Part shown: piece by piece, positions 11,091 through 22,020 of the stretch
Numbering within the stretch: position 1 is the stretch's first letter
Layout: every line of letters starts with the position of its first letter
Source of the DNA: Absidia repens
Lineage: Eukaryota > Mucoromycota > Mucoromycetes > Mucorales > Cunninghamellaceae
Reading direction: 5' to 3'
Length of the DNA: 64,000 nt
Assembly (NCBI GenBank): GCA_002105175.1
Contig: MCGE01000009.1
Location: 248,001-312,000 of the forward strand
The notes under the pieces: generated by a model
Seen by the model: only the letters and a program-made list of their open reading frames with translations
What the model was told of the DNA's origin: nothing
Database searches by the model: none
Translations under genes and position numbers: made by a program

Positions 11091-12231
11091 CTACGATATG
11101 GGGAATAAAGGCACGGCTAGTGCTACAGGCAAAAAAGACTGAGGATTTAATAATGGGCGTGATGAATATTGAGGCATGAACACGCGACGGAATCGGGACG
11201 ATGCATTTCCAGTACTTTTGTGATGGATGTGGCTAGACATAAACACGACACTTCCAGCAGGGATGTTGATGATTTCCTTGATTTGTTGATTGGCATTTGT
11301 ATCTGCCGATTTGTCATTTAGGGGTCCTACCAATAAGGTGCCGTTGTTTTCGTTGACGTCGTCCAAAGCTATCCAGCATGCTACAGTCAGTTCATTTTGG
11401 AGTGATACTTCCCTATAGTAGTCCGAATCCTATAGATGTATATAATAAAAAAAAAGAAGTAGGATGTTAAGTAGATCATGCCTATGAAGCCAATCACCCA
11501 CTCCAATTGTAAAGAAATACTTACGCAATGCCAAGCGAATTCCGATACCGCCTTTGTTTTTGGTGGTTTGATAATGTATTGTTCATTGAGCTATGATCAT
11601 ATTGAAGAAGGTCAGAAGTATGTCATCATCACTTGTTCACACTTCCGTTTGCCCATTTCTTTTGCATCTTACTAGATAAACGGGTTGACTCGCTCGCCTT
11701 CTAGACCAGTTGATATGAGCATCACCGTATAAAAGATTCCCGGCCCATTGTCCTGCAGTGGTTGTCAAAAATCGAGCCGTCCCTGGTGTCAGCTCGTCCC
11801 GCCGTTTACTGAATGCTTCTAAATTGGTTTTATACGATTCGTTTGACTTCGGTGGGTCCAAATAACCACATTCTAAAGGCTCTACAAATAAGACGTTGAG
11901 TACTAATAATTGATCGTACTTCATGTCCATTGCACATAAATATTACCTACAATACTGCCAAAATCCCGCACAAGATCGTAACCTTCATTCATCATATAAT
12001 TCGAGAGTTCATCTGCTTCATCGTGTAACATGGTTAGCTCATCGTCTGATAGAGCTACAAAAAAAAAAAAAAAAGGAATCAATATGAGTTTTCAATATTC
12101 ACTTTCCCAGTCTTATAGAAGAATGCCACAATATTTAACCCCAATGATTTTATTTTCTTACCGTTTAACAATACAGTATATCCTTCGCAATGAAATTCCT
12201 CGACATGTCGTGATGTGAGCGAGGCCATCAT
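11091..12231 (-). CDS. phytanoyl-CoA dioxygenase (PhyH) family protein
   Basis: complement(join(11091..11429,11525..11590,11673..11881,11947..12054,12162..12231)), 263 aa. Seen: N-terminus VEEFHCEGYTVLLN, typical of PhyH proteins; an Fe(II)-binding HxD as H150-C-D152 in FAWHCDSD, split by an intron; CWIALDDVNENNGTLLVGP; IPAGSVVFMSSHIHHKSTG with the distal His at about 221; and an Arg pair (RFRR) for 2-oxoglutarate. Known: the family comprises non-haem iron, 2-oxoglutarate-dependent oxygenases acting on acyl-CoAs or diverse small molecules; the substrate cannot be read from sequence. No peroxisomal C-terminal SKL is present (it ends PLFPIS). All four junctions keep frame. Two tandem ATGs start the ORF after an in-frame TGA. 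A 36-nt A run lies just upstream of the start. Confidence 0.88.
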
Positions 12232-12251
12232 TCATGAGAAAAAGCAATCGC

Positions 12252-12252
<1 letters not shown>

Positions 12253-12288
<36 letters not shown>
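12253..12288 (+). repeat. poly(A) tract, 36 nt
   Basis: Uninterrupted A36, the longest homopolymer in the window, about 20 bp upstream of the start codon of the PhyH-like gene (T36 on its coding strand). It would be a nucleosome-poor promoter element if genuine, or a length-uncertain assembly feature. Confidence 0.8.
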
Positions 12289-12291
<3 letters not shown>

Positions 12292-12429
12292 TGGTTAATC
12301 TCCGTCTGTGCCTAAAATGAAATCCGGTCCATGACCTCCAAATTTATTTACTAATTCAAGCATCAAAATAAAAGGTCTATATAAAATCTAATGCAAGCTA
12401 AAATAAATTAAGTATAACTAACAGTCCAA

Positions 12430-13180
12430 AGATAATCTAATCGTCAAGTTTATAAAACCAAGGCAATGAAGGAGTGTCTGTTAATGCTGGTCGTTTACGG
12501 CACCGGCCATCAAATGGAGGTGGTGATAGTGATCCAGGGGTCCAAGAAAAAGGTCATCGCCGTAGAGGGGTGGGGAAGTTCCGACAAACCAGAGATATGT
12601 TGGAGCGATTGGGATGGAAAAGATGGTAATAATGAAACAACAGGAATGGAAATGGATTGGTCACAAGAAAGAGAGTAATATTGGAGACGTCAGTAGAATT
12701 GAGTGAGTGGGGACCGAAGTGGATTGAGGCAGAAGAAAATGGTGGTTGTGATATAGATTCCAATGCTGTTGATAAATTCCCGCTGGTGATCTCAAAAGGC
12801 GAGGCAACGTCGTGTGTTTTACAAACGTGGCTTCTTCTCATGTACAAGATCGACTTGGTAGAGGTATGGTGCGGCGTCCCCGAGTCGATGGTATAGATAG
12901 TGCATTGCTGTAATATTGGTGATAGTGATAGCGCTTCGTTCCATCTAGATATTTACGCCCCCGTTCTCTATTCACTAGTCCACTACAATCCCCAATCCAA
13001 TAGATGTTGTGGTGGGTTCCCCAATATGTTTGTCTGACGTGCAGATGTCATCCTATGATTTTGCAAAATAAAGGAGGAAGATTAAAATCAAGGAAGTCTA
13101 AGACATACGTTGTTGAAAAAATTACCTTGCATGAAGTTTCAATCTTCGTATTACCTGAATAACGATTATCCATCAGTAGG
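12430..13180 (-). pseudogene. possible decayed or unresolved coding sequence
   Basis: Higher-complexity sequence than surrounding DNA. On the minus strand all three frames carry long protein-like stretches that stop abruptly: YWGTHHNIYWIGDC...NRER (about 12850-13060), RSHVCKTHDVASPFEITS running to about 12560, and a Pro-rich DGRCRKRPALTDTPSLPW near 12440-12490. A possible start is ATG 13174 (MDNRYSGNTK) followed by GT..AG introns, one of them only 42 nt, but no model uses the longest frames without in-frame stops. The plus strand also has two overlapping open frames (12466-12678 and 12657-12896). I do not recognise the family. It could be a pseudogene, a gene with unusual splicing, or chance. 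Confidence 0.3.
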
Positions 13181-13401
13181 GAAAGCTGAGCAGGTGTTCA
13201 TGCGGTATTCCAACAAGAGTAAAGAATGTATTTGATATGAAATAGGGAAGTGTGTTTTGTGTATGAAATGAACGAAAAATCAAAAAAAAAAAAAAAAAAA
13301 AAAATAGAGGGTGGTCTGGGAGTGGAATAAATACAGGTAAGATAGGTGGATGGAGAATAAAATAAGGACTAGTCAGAGATATATGTTTTCTAAAGATGAA
13401 G

Positions 13402-14951
13402 CTATGTTTCCGTTACAGGGTGTGTGGTAATTCCAGATGAATGGATCTCGTCGGCAGTAACTGGATCCTTGCCACGGAAATTTTGTTTGCATAATGGACA
13501 TAAACTGTTCAATCCGAGCCATTCATGGACACAGTCTTTATGGAAATGATGACCACACCTATAAAAGATGACAATAACAAACTATGAGATCTAACCTAGT
13601 TTTTGTTCTTCTGACTTACCATAATTTACAGATCAGATCGCCAGTTTCATAGTCAGACAAACAAATAGAACAGACGGCATCTTCCAAGGAGTTCATTGTA
13701 ATAGGTGGATAGGACTTGTTTTCAATGTCGTTTTTTTTATTTTTCGATCGCAAAAAGAGTCGCCGGACCCAAGACATGGTGATAGTGGAGAATGATTTTC
13801 GTTGAGTGTTGATAGCCTGGTCCTTTGTCAATACGGATCCTGATGCTGCAGCATTGAATTCGTCGCCTTTGTGAGATTCATATTTGAAGATGGGTATCTT
13901 GAGTATTTCTTCTTGACTTGCCCCTGTTGTCATCCAAGGGACTTCAGTAATATTGAAGAGTCTTAAAACCACTATAAAATGAAAATCAGTATTTTTCGAA
14001 TATAGCGACCGTTCAGTGTATTCGATTTTTTGATTTTCATCTTTTACCTAGAATGCCGGGTAAGCAGAATATCACTGATGCGCACAAAATAATAGGAACC
14101 AATATGATAAGATAGTTCAACAACACCCACCCTAGTATTGTATAGTACTGACCAGGAGCTTTATAAGTACATGTTTCGGATGTAAAAATAAGGTAGTTTC
14201 CAACAATAAACCAAAGAATACCAAATAGCTCCAATAATGACTTCAACCTAACACAGACAATAGTTTATAGTGAGTTCTACCATCATACATTTACGAAGTT
14301 GGAAGCTGATATTTTACCTTTCACACCATTCCTTTAGAGCACCATAACTATTACTGTGGTTTTGTACAGAAAGTATATTGGAAGCAAGCGGAAAACCAGG
14401 CCTAAATTCGCGTTGTGGAGATGGCGGATCCTGTCTAGCGGATAGAGAAGGAGTTGACGGTGACGGTCCGTAGTCTTGTGTTTCGCGAGCCACCGGTAAC
14501 ATTTGCTGGTCACTGTTTGGTCTATGTTCTTGCTGTTGTTGTAAAAATAGAGGTCGCGTGAGATATCGATGCACCACAAGAGGTAAAAGAAGTCCAACAC
14601 GTACAATATGCACGGTCAAATAAGTATCCAAAGGTTTGTCACAAGTATCCTGTCTGTAGAGTACGAGGACTGCAATGGATACAGTGATCTATAATAAAAA
14701 TTAAGGAGGAGTCAGTCCTTCAGTATGAAAATAACCATAATATTCCTTCTCCTTACTTGTGACACAGTAAAAAAAATCGAAGCGATCAACATGAATTTGC
14801 TTGCCGTGGAGATGTTCTGCCAAGACTGCCTGATAAAGTGTATACCATGAGCTCGTACCGCTGTTCCAGTGGTTATTTGTGTTTCGTTGTATTGGGTATT
14901 GGATGCTTCTGGAGACGGCGACAAAGATGGATTGTTGACGAGAGACGCCAT
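13402..14951 (-). CDS. multi-pass membrane RING-H2 protein, probable E3 ubiquitin ligase
   Basis: complement(join(13402..13558,13620..13971,14048..14247,14318..14688,14757..14951)), 424 aa. Seen: about four or five hydrophobic segments in the first 300 residues (ASKFMLIASIFFTVSQITVS, VHIVRVGLLLPLVVH, LLELFGILWFIVGNYLIF, YLIILVPIILCASVIF), and a C-terminal C3H2C3 RING-H2 finger at about 356-396: C356, C359, C374, H376, H379, C382, C393, C396 (CSIC...CGHHFHKDC...CPLC). The last intron splits the finger after TG of a Trp codon. Known: RING-H2 domains recruit E2 enzymes and direct ubiquitin transfer; membrane-bound forms act in endoplasmic reticulum, Golgi or vacuolar quality control. The target is unknown. 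Upstream of the UPF0324 gene on the same strand, 186 bp apart. Confidence 0.88.
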
Positions 14952-15137
14952 TTTGTTTTATAAAAAAAAAAAAAAAAAAAGGAGGAGGGAAAAGAAGTGC
15001 AAAAATTGGCTTTCAAACATGAGGGTTTGCTTTATATTTACCGCATAAATAATCATGTAACACCCTTTCTGTTTATTTTCATAATATACACGTATAAATA
15101 TAATAAAATAAAATAAAAACTATTCTATACAATAATT

Positions 15138-15971
15138 CTACATTTTTGTAAAAGCTAGCCAGGCTAGAACCGCGGTTACAACAATATCAACCAGTTGAGC
15201 GACCAAGTACAATACACATAGTTTCCCCAGGCTCCGGATATTTCGCTTTAATTCACCCATTTTGAGTCCCAGACCGATACTGACAAACGAGAGAGTTGAG
15301 AAGTATTCAGAGACATAAAAGCAGTAATTTTTGACCAGTGTACGTTCATCTTGACCACCAGGAATCACTGTATTAAATAGAACAGCAGTGATAATAAAGC
15401 CGAGGACAAATTTGGGAAACCGCTTCCATAATAAGATATACGCCTTTTCCTGTTTCTTGATTGTTTTGTTGTTTGTCAAGGTATAATTGTTTTTGCGTCC
15501 ATTTTCAATTGAATCCAAAGGTATATCAACATGGCCATTGTTGACTGGGGTGTCGTCTTGGTGATTGTTTGGATGTAAATGTTCTTGTTCGTCCATGTGG
15601 GCCTGTCGCAATTCATATTGAGTCCAAAGCCAAGCCATGGCGACAGATAAGGGTCCAATTAATACATTTTGGATCATCTTGACCACAGCCGCGGTGGAGA
15701 TTGCTTGAGGATCATTGTAAATACTTGCGGAAGCTATGACCGCACCAGTCGAGTCAACACATCCACCAAACCAAGCGCCGGCAACATTTGGATTAAAGTT
15801 TAAGCTTTTGGCAATATAGGGAAGGGCGATAATACTGGGTATGGTAAAAATAGAAATCTATGGTAAATAAATATGATTAATTCGAATCAACATCGTTGAG
15901 AATAAATTGTTTTTCATTAAAATACTTTACAATGGCAATGGGCATATCTGTTTTGTGTGTAGCACCTTCAG

Positions 15972-16007
<36 letters not shown>

Positions 16008-17023
16008 GAGCTGCCTTAGTTCATCATTAATAAATAGTAAGGTGTGCAATTTTACCTAAAGCTGACCCTAGAGCAATAGCAGCCGAAGAACCACAAATAA
16101 AGGTGGCACCCGACATAATAATGGATGTTTGTTTGTCAATATCTAACCAACGCCAACCGATGAAGGCCACCACCATAAAAAGACTAGGAGTATCAATCCA
16201 ACTGACAAACAAAGCCCGAGGGGCCAGCGGCTTCAACTCTGATATATCAATACAAAGCAGTACCAAACTGATGGCAATATATAATTCCGTCTGTTGAGCG
16301 ATTTTGAGCCAAGGAGGTATGGGTTGATTCTTATCTTTTTGTAAATAGCCCACAAGGTTACGCAAAAGACATCCTAAAATAATAGCCCAGATCGATGCAC
16401 CGAGACTGGCACTATGAAGTACCGCTTGAAAAAAAAAAAAAAAAAGTGATGTCAGATTTCGTAATTTTTAATTTGTACGCCATCCAATATTTATTTCCAT
16501 ATATGTATTTTCTGTGTACAGTACCATTGCTAGCTAACATGTTGCTGATCAAGGCCACAAAGAAGACCACCACATAGCCTATTGGAAGCAATTGCCAATA
16601 GGTAGGTTGATACAATGCCATGGCTAACCAGAGTAGTGCACCCATTACAAAAAAGAGAACAATTAGACCATAATTTCCCACGTTTGCAAATGTCATGAAT
16701 GGATTGTGTTGCCATTGTTCAAACACAGGAGCAGGGATCCCCCTGAGTACAGCGCCAGTAATGCCTCCAAATAGAATAAAACCAATCCAACACGCCATCC
16801 ATTCTTCTGTATTCCACCAAAGTAACCATGGCTTTAATTTTTCATATCTTGTCATTTCTTGTTGTTGTTTACTGCTTATTGAGGTATCATTCTTATTGTT
16901 CGTGTTGTCCGACGCAGCATCTACTGACCCAGAAATAGTATCGTTTGATGAGCCTCCTTCTCCGTAAGTTGATCCAGTAACATTCTTGGTTTTGATCCTA
17001 GACCCGAAGTTTTCTTCATCCAT
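15138..17023 (-). CDS. UPF0324 / YeiH-type membrane transporter
   Basis: complement(join(15138..15857,15931..15965,16056..16424,16525..17023)), 540 aa. Seen: a disordered acidic N-terminus (about 60 aa), then about ten hydrophobic helices, with the family signature AGAWFGGCVDSTGAVIASAS in the middle and GATFICGSSAAIALGSALG ahead of it. A hydrophilic His/Asn-rich loop of about 70 residues (codons at about 15440-15620) interrupts the C-terminal half. Known: PF03601 (Cons_hypoth698), including bacterial YeiH, is described as a putative sulfate or anion exporter; eukaryotic members are poorly characterised. A 35-nt exon (15931..15965, GATHKTDMPIAI) is needed for frame and carries part of a conserved helix. 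Divergent from the GATA-factor gene. The substrate here is unknown. Confidence 0.88.
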
Positions 17024-17617
17024 TGGGCACTTTAATTTATTTGTAAATAGATCGTGTTACTGAGAGATAAAAAAAGTTTTTAAGTGAAAGAAATAGAAAA
17101 AAAAAAAAAGAAAAAAAAAAGTGCCTTTTTTTTATTATCGGGTGTTAGATTTTCCAGGGGATGGCAAAAATGGGCTGACAGCGGTGATTGAGATGGTATT
17201 GACTGTAAAAAGCAAAAATTTTTCTCACAGTCTTGAAATCAGAATGTCTCACTTCTCATTATACTACATATCCATATATCCACTCGACTTTATGTCGTTA
17301 CACTTATACTCAACTATAGCACATGATCAATTTATTATTATGTATTTGTTATTATGGAAAAATAATAAGAGAATGGGAAGATATGGACAGTCATGTCAGT
17401 AGCATTAATTGTACCTTGAAACTCAACAGCGAGTGAGCTGATTTTGCGTCCAACAAAAATGATTCCCCGCAATCTTTTTCAAGCGGGGAAGAGCCGTGGG
17501 AGAAAATAGATCACGACGACGCTTTCATTGGCTGGGATTTCTTTTGGGATCAATTTTTTTTTATTATCAACTGGAATTTATCTTGTTCTAATTCTTTTAT
17601 TATATCAATTTACTGTC
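17024..17617. promoter_or_regulatory. shared upstream region of UPF0324 gene and GATA-factor gene
   Basis: 594 bp between divergent start codons. Two A runs at 17096-17120 and a GC-richer block at 17410-17530. The frame upstream of the GATA ATG is open but starts with TTG and is hydrophobic, so it is treated as leader. No proven site. Confidence 0.35.
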
Positions 17618-18802
17618 ATGACTCGAGACATCACTCAACCGCTTATCACTTCATGCAGCCAATACCATTCTTCTGGTGCTAGAGATTGTACTAAATGTCG
17701 AGCACCAAACTATACTCAATCTCCAGACGACAACAGGAAAGAAGATACTTCCATCAGCTGTTTCAACTGCAACACCCAAAACACTCCCCTTTGGCGCCGG
17801 GATTCCAATGGCAAGAACATTTGCAATGCGTGTGGTCTATATTACAAATTGCATCTGACCCATCGGCCGGTCACCATGATGAGGTCTGTCATTAGACGAA
17901 GGAAACGAGGCTCGGATAGGAAGAGAGAACTAGACAGAGACTGCAAAAAAATCAAGTCTGTGGCGACGATCAAAATGGTACACACTATTCCTCCACCTCA
18001 ACAACAATCATACCAGTCGCCCCACTTTATTCAGCAACAACAACAGCAGCAGCAACAACAGCAGAAAGATCAGAACTTGGAAGCAACTCATCATACCAAA
18101 AAGTTGACACCAGTGGTGAAATCCTTTCCTCCTCCGGCTCTGGTTGACGTCACTTCACGACAAATATCTACTACCTTTCATCCTTCATCATCAGCGACCC
18201 CCTCTACATCACCTTCACTCCCGAATCTCACGTATCACCATCACCATCACCATCACCATCAGCAACAGCAGCCACAGTCCACAAATGTATCATCTTCTAC
18301 AGGTCCTTGTCAACATATACAAAACCAACAAGAAAAGCGACAATATTTACAAAATGAGGTGACCAGATTGACTCGTCTACTCGATGAAACAACTGCTATG
18401 TTATCGTCCGTTGACAAGGCACTAAAAGATAGCACACCAACACCATCAAACAACTGCTCTCAATGTCAACGACCTTCTCAGGAACAGCAAGTTGCACAAT
18501 CACTGCTATCTCTTGCTCAATCTCAATCTTCGTCTCGCTTTATCATACCATCAGCACCATCTTCTCCACCATCCACCCCTTCATCTTCACCGTCATTATC
18601 ACCCCCACTTACTCTATCACCATCCTCAATACCAACTTCGCCAGTTTTACCCCTAACGGGTCTTTCCAGCAGCAACCACCATCAAAACCAAGACTACCCC
18701 AAATTACCGCCTATCATGGTGATTCCCAGGTCTCCTCCTGTTCCTACCCCATCATCATGTACCTCTCTACTGCCTACCATATCGGCGTTACATTCCCGTT
18801 AG
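17618..18802 (+). CDS. GATA-type zinc-finger transcription factor
   Basis: Single exon, 394 aa. Seen: one type IVa GATA finger, C48-x2-C51-x17-C69-x2-C72 (CFNCNTQNTPLWRRDSNGKN), followed by the basic tail RPVTMMRSVIRRRKRGSDRK for DNA contact. A lone CTKC pair lies about 25 residues before it, perhaps a remnant of a second finger. Poly-Gln (about 145-155), poly-His (about 208-215), Ser/Pro/Thr-rich low complexity, and a short coiled coil (QQEKRQYLQNEVTRLTRLLD, about 240-270) follow. Known: fungal GATA factors bind HGATAR sites and regulate nitrogen, iron, light or mating responses. Which role applies cannot be told; the one-finger layout is unlike two-finger siderophore repressors. Start: first ATG (MTRDITQPL). 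Confidence 0.92.
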   Translation: MTRDITQPLITSCSQYHSSGARDCTKCRAPNYTQSPDDNRKEDTSISCFNCNTQNTPLWRRDSNGKNICNACGLYYKLHLTHRPVTMMRSVIRRRKRGSDRKRELDRDCKKIKSVATIKMVHTIPPPQQQSYQSPHFIQQQQQQQQQQQKDQNLEATHHTKKLTPVVKSFPPPALVDVTSRQISTTFHPSSSATPSTSPSLPNLTYHHHHHHHHQQQQPQSTNVSSSTGPCQHIQNQQEKRQYLQNEVTRLTRLLDETTAMLSSVDKALKDSTPTPSNNCSQCQRPSQEQQVAQSLLSLAQSQSSSRFIIPSAPSSPPSTPSSSPSLSPPLTLSPSSIPTSPVLPLTGLSSSNHHQNQDYPKLPPIMVIPRSPPVPTPSSCTSLLPTISALHSR

Positions 18803-19604
18803 ATTTATTTTAGTTTTATTATTATGTGCCATCTTTTTTCATCGTCATATGATACACAACATCCATTTTAGTTTGTGCTTTTCCCATTCCCTTCATATTT
18901 TTTGTTTTATCACCACATTCCCTTCTCATACTTTTATATTATTTACATGACCATTCAAATAAAATAAAAATTGTATTTATACTTATTTGGAATTGTTTTG
19001 GAAAACTTATACTACATATGATATTGTTACATTCTACCATAAAAGAAAATGGATCAAATATTATAGTGGGGTTTGGCATTGTTTTAGGGCAAAAGAATAT
19101 ATTAGTGTTCTATTTTTAAGACAATAGTGTATACTAGATAAAATATGCTGGAAAAGAAAAACAATACCTGATGATAAATATTAGCACTGGAAAAAAAAAA
19201 AAAGTCTGTCATACAACGCAATGGAGAATATAAATAAGAGTTGAGGGAAGGATATCATATATTGAACTAATAGAGTTACTTTTGAGCGCGACCAGAGGTA
19301 CGACCTTGACTTGACTCTTCGTTCACTATCGTACCGATCACTTTTTTTTTTTTTTAGCTTGCCCCACAGCGCACTTTTTTTTTTGTCTGAATTCAGCGTA
19401 CCATTGCTAACTCCGCAAGTTGCAATCAAAAAGGTTACAATAGAAAAGCGCTGGCATAAAACTGTAGAGATGATGTAGCACCTCCAAAGTGTAAGTTTTT
19501 AGACGAGCTGAAATTTATTCTCTTTTTAACACATGCCCTTTGCTTTTTTTATTTTTTTTAGTTGGAGTTTTTTTAACCCACAAAGCTCAACCAGGAAAAA
19601 AGCA
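18803..19604. other. intergenic, nothing recognised
   Basis: AT-rich with a possible poly(A) signal (aataaaataaaaa) at about 18958. No coding evidence. Confidence 0.45.
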
Positions 19605-20215
19605 TTTCAGACCCCGACGTCATGAGGATTTATTTCCTGTTTTTTTACTTTTGATTTTCCTCTTCCCTCTTTTCATTTTCTTTTTTTCATTCACCATTCA
19701 ACTTCTATGGATTTATATTGGACTTAGATTAGTGTCAGGACTAGTTTAGAAGGGGTTTCAGCTCAGGGACTACAAGGTGCATGGGGAAACCCTTTCATTT
19801 TGGATTCAGGATTTAGGACGACCCATTAGTTGGCTTTTTGGAGCCTTCATTAGCTTAGTTGAGGTTAGTTTGTCCATAGTTTGTACCAACATCTCAATAA
19901 AATATGACTTTTTTTTTACACGCTTCAATAACAAATGTCCTTCCAGTATGTATGATGTTACGCCATGTGCAGTGTATTAGATATCTTTTTGCAATCGCGC
20001 CTTTAGATTAGAGCTGACCAGTTTGCTGAACTCCCATTAGTCTTCCTGTTAGTCTCCCAATACTACCTCCATTAGAGCTCTTGTGGCAAAGAAACTCTTG
20101 TCTATAGTTTAGCACTTATCAATATACCCCAATAAAATATGCCTTTTTATTATTTAACCATCCTATGACCCATAATATAGTGAGAAATCTCGTTACTGTT
20201 GATCTTTTGTGAATG
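19605..20215 (+). repeat. dispersed repeat family, copy R3 (two modules)
   Basis: Module 1 (about 19605-19935): diverged 5' end (CCCCGACGTCATGAGGATTT), GGGGTTTCAGCTCAGGGACT, GCATGGGGAAACCCTTTCAT, ending CAATAAAATATGACT. Module 2 (about 19995-20215): TTAGATTAGAGCTGACC through CAATAAAATATGCCT at about 20130, then a piece (CCTATGACCCATAATATAGT) also found in R10 at about 56490. Confidence 0.85.
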
Positions 20216-20579
20216 ACATATATCGAGCACCTGTTTTCAAGTTTACCCACCACCCTGTCTATTTTTGTTCACCCCTCCCCTCAAAGCCCAAACGACAATA
20301 TTTTTTTTTTCTACCATAGCATCCTCACCTTAACTAGACTATATTTTTGTGGGGTGTATTTACAGGAAATACCCATTAACTATCGGTGGATACAGTATCT
20401 TCCCGCGTCCGCCAAACCACGGAGATGTTTAATTTGCTGATGTTATTCTGAATATGGTAGCCATGAGATAAAAATAGCATTTTATTCTACGATATGATAT
20501 TCTTGTACTGATGCCCTAAGGGTTTGGTAAGAATAGGTTTTCGACTCAAGAATACATTTTGCGAAAACGGAAATTATTC
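20216..20579. other. intergenic
   Basis: No gene recognised. Lies between the R3 repeat and the probable gene remnant. Confidence 0.4.
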
Positions 20580-20945
20580 TTAATGCGTAACAATACTTTT
20601 CTGGAAAAGATTAACAATCTTTTGGATCTCTTCAGCACCATCCAGTTCAAGTATTTTGGGAGGGGGAGTGGAGGGGGGGGGGCGTTTAAATGCAAATTTG
20701 GGCGGGCACTCATCTATATAATGAGATGTAGCGTTTGAGCTATCAGTATAACAGGTCGAGTAAACCCAGGAGTGCATTCATATTGACTCCAGAGAATAGT
20801 GGAATGGTAGAGGGCTAAATGTAAACGAAGAAACTTGGTCTTCAATGACCGTCCAAACGGTTAATTGGGGCTCAATTGGATCTAGAAGGTTTATAGAGCC
20901 ATTCTACGGCATTGATAATGTATACTTCGAGGAAAGAACACCCCC
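20580..20945 (-). pseudogene. probable degraded protein-coding remnant
   Basis: On the minus strand a protein-like frame reads (20781-20900) INLLDPIEPQLTVWTVIE... to an in-frame TGA, then continues without shift from ATG 20777 to TAA 20580 with the Pro-rich CPPKFAFKRPPPSTPPPK and a helical AEEIQKIVNLFQK end. Further upstream (about 20895-20945) a second frame gives EVYIINAVEWLYKP. One frameshift and one stop therefore separate three plausible pieces. No family recognised. It sits between R3 and R4, which face each other in opposite orientation. Confidence 0.4.
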
Positions 20946-21569
20946 CCCCAATTTGATTGGGATTTTGAGAGTTGTAGTGGAAAGTGAAAAAGAGAATTGA
21001 AGTAGAAATGAAGTGTGAATAATCAATATTTTCAATATGCTTTTACATATTATGTGCTGAGCATCTCATTATTTGTTGAAGATGAGATGTTGTTATTGTA
21101 GTACAATTATCCTAATTTTTCCAGTATTACATTTTATCATAATCCATCGTTATTCCAGATTTCAAACAGTGCCCAATCAATTTCAAAAAAAAAAAAAAAA
21201 TTAAATGAAAGATAATGAAAATGCAAACATCTTTTGTACAGGGACCTAGGCCGCTCAAAAGCAACCATCTTTAGTAAATGGCGAACAAGTCATACTTCTC
21301 ATCAAAAGGTATAAAAATATTGGCGAAAAATTCCCATTTTGCCCCATATCGTCATGGACGAGTCCTATATACTGGCAAAACGCAATAAAAATAATAAGGT
21401 CGACTGAAAAAACACCCCAGACTGAATCACGCCAGCAACACACATCAAAAAGAGGTAGCGTCAGGGAACCTACCACGGTGACCTGAAGTATGGGCATCAC
21501 TATAAATAAAGACAATCGTAAAAAGGATCTAATATACTGTTCAAGGTAAAAAATACATGATGAAGACTA
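20946..21569. other. intergenic; one hydrophobic minus-strand frame
   Basis: A minus-strand frame over 21255-21515 encodes a hydrophobic stretch (FSVDLIIFIAFCQYIGLVHD) but has no convincing start or family. C9-10 run at 20940-20950, A17 at about 21185. Could belong to the same decayed locus as the 20580-20945 remnant. Confidence 0.3.
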
Positions 21570-22020
21570 TAAGGGAATATCTTTTATTGAAGTACGACAA
21601 CTAACAACATTAATTTAGTGGGACAATGTTTAAAAGGGATCACTTATAGAAGACATGAGAGAGAATCATGGGACATTTTTCATTAAAGTATATAAAGATA
21701 GACATATTTTATTCAGATGTAGATACAAACTATGGACATCCTAAAACTAAATTAAGCTAATGAAGGCTCCAAAAAGTCAACTAATGGGCGGTCCTAAATC
21801 CTGAATCCGAAATGAAAGGGTTTCCCCATGCATGTTGTAATCCCTGAGCTGAACCCCCTTCTAAACTAGTACTGACACTATTCTAAGTCCGATATAAACC
21901 CATAGAAGTTGAATGGTGAAGAAAAAACGGAAGAAAAAGGAAAGGAAGAGAGAGGAACAAAAAAATAAAAAAAGGAGTAAATAAAAACCCACGTGTGCGG
22001 TATTTGAAATATTTTCTCTG
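21570..22020 (-). repeat. dispersed repeat family, copy R4
   Basis: Reverse copy: CACGTGTGCGG 5' end at about 21990, AGCTCAGGGATTACAACATG core, GACATATTTTATTCAGATG at about 21703, then a further module ending (reverse) in TCTTTTATTGAAG at about 21578. The sequence past the 5' end, GGTATTTGAAATATTTTC, is shared with R9 and R11. Confidence 0.85.

Noticed and set aside
17528..17617. N-terminal extension of the GATA protein
   Set aside because: Begins at TTG, is hydrophobic, and unlike other GATA factors; the ATG at 17618 is the natural start.
19750..19795. Conserved RNA hairpin GGGTTTC..GAAACCC in the repeat core
   Set aside because: The 7-bp stem is perfect in R3 but broken in R5, R9, R10 and R11 without compensating changes, so a conserved structure is not supported.
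19720..19800. Repeat core as a tRNA-derived SINE (A-box-like TAGTTTAGAAGG)
   Set aside because: The A-box-like string is present but no B box at proper spacing and no cloverleaf; kept only as an unknown repeat.
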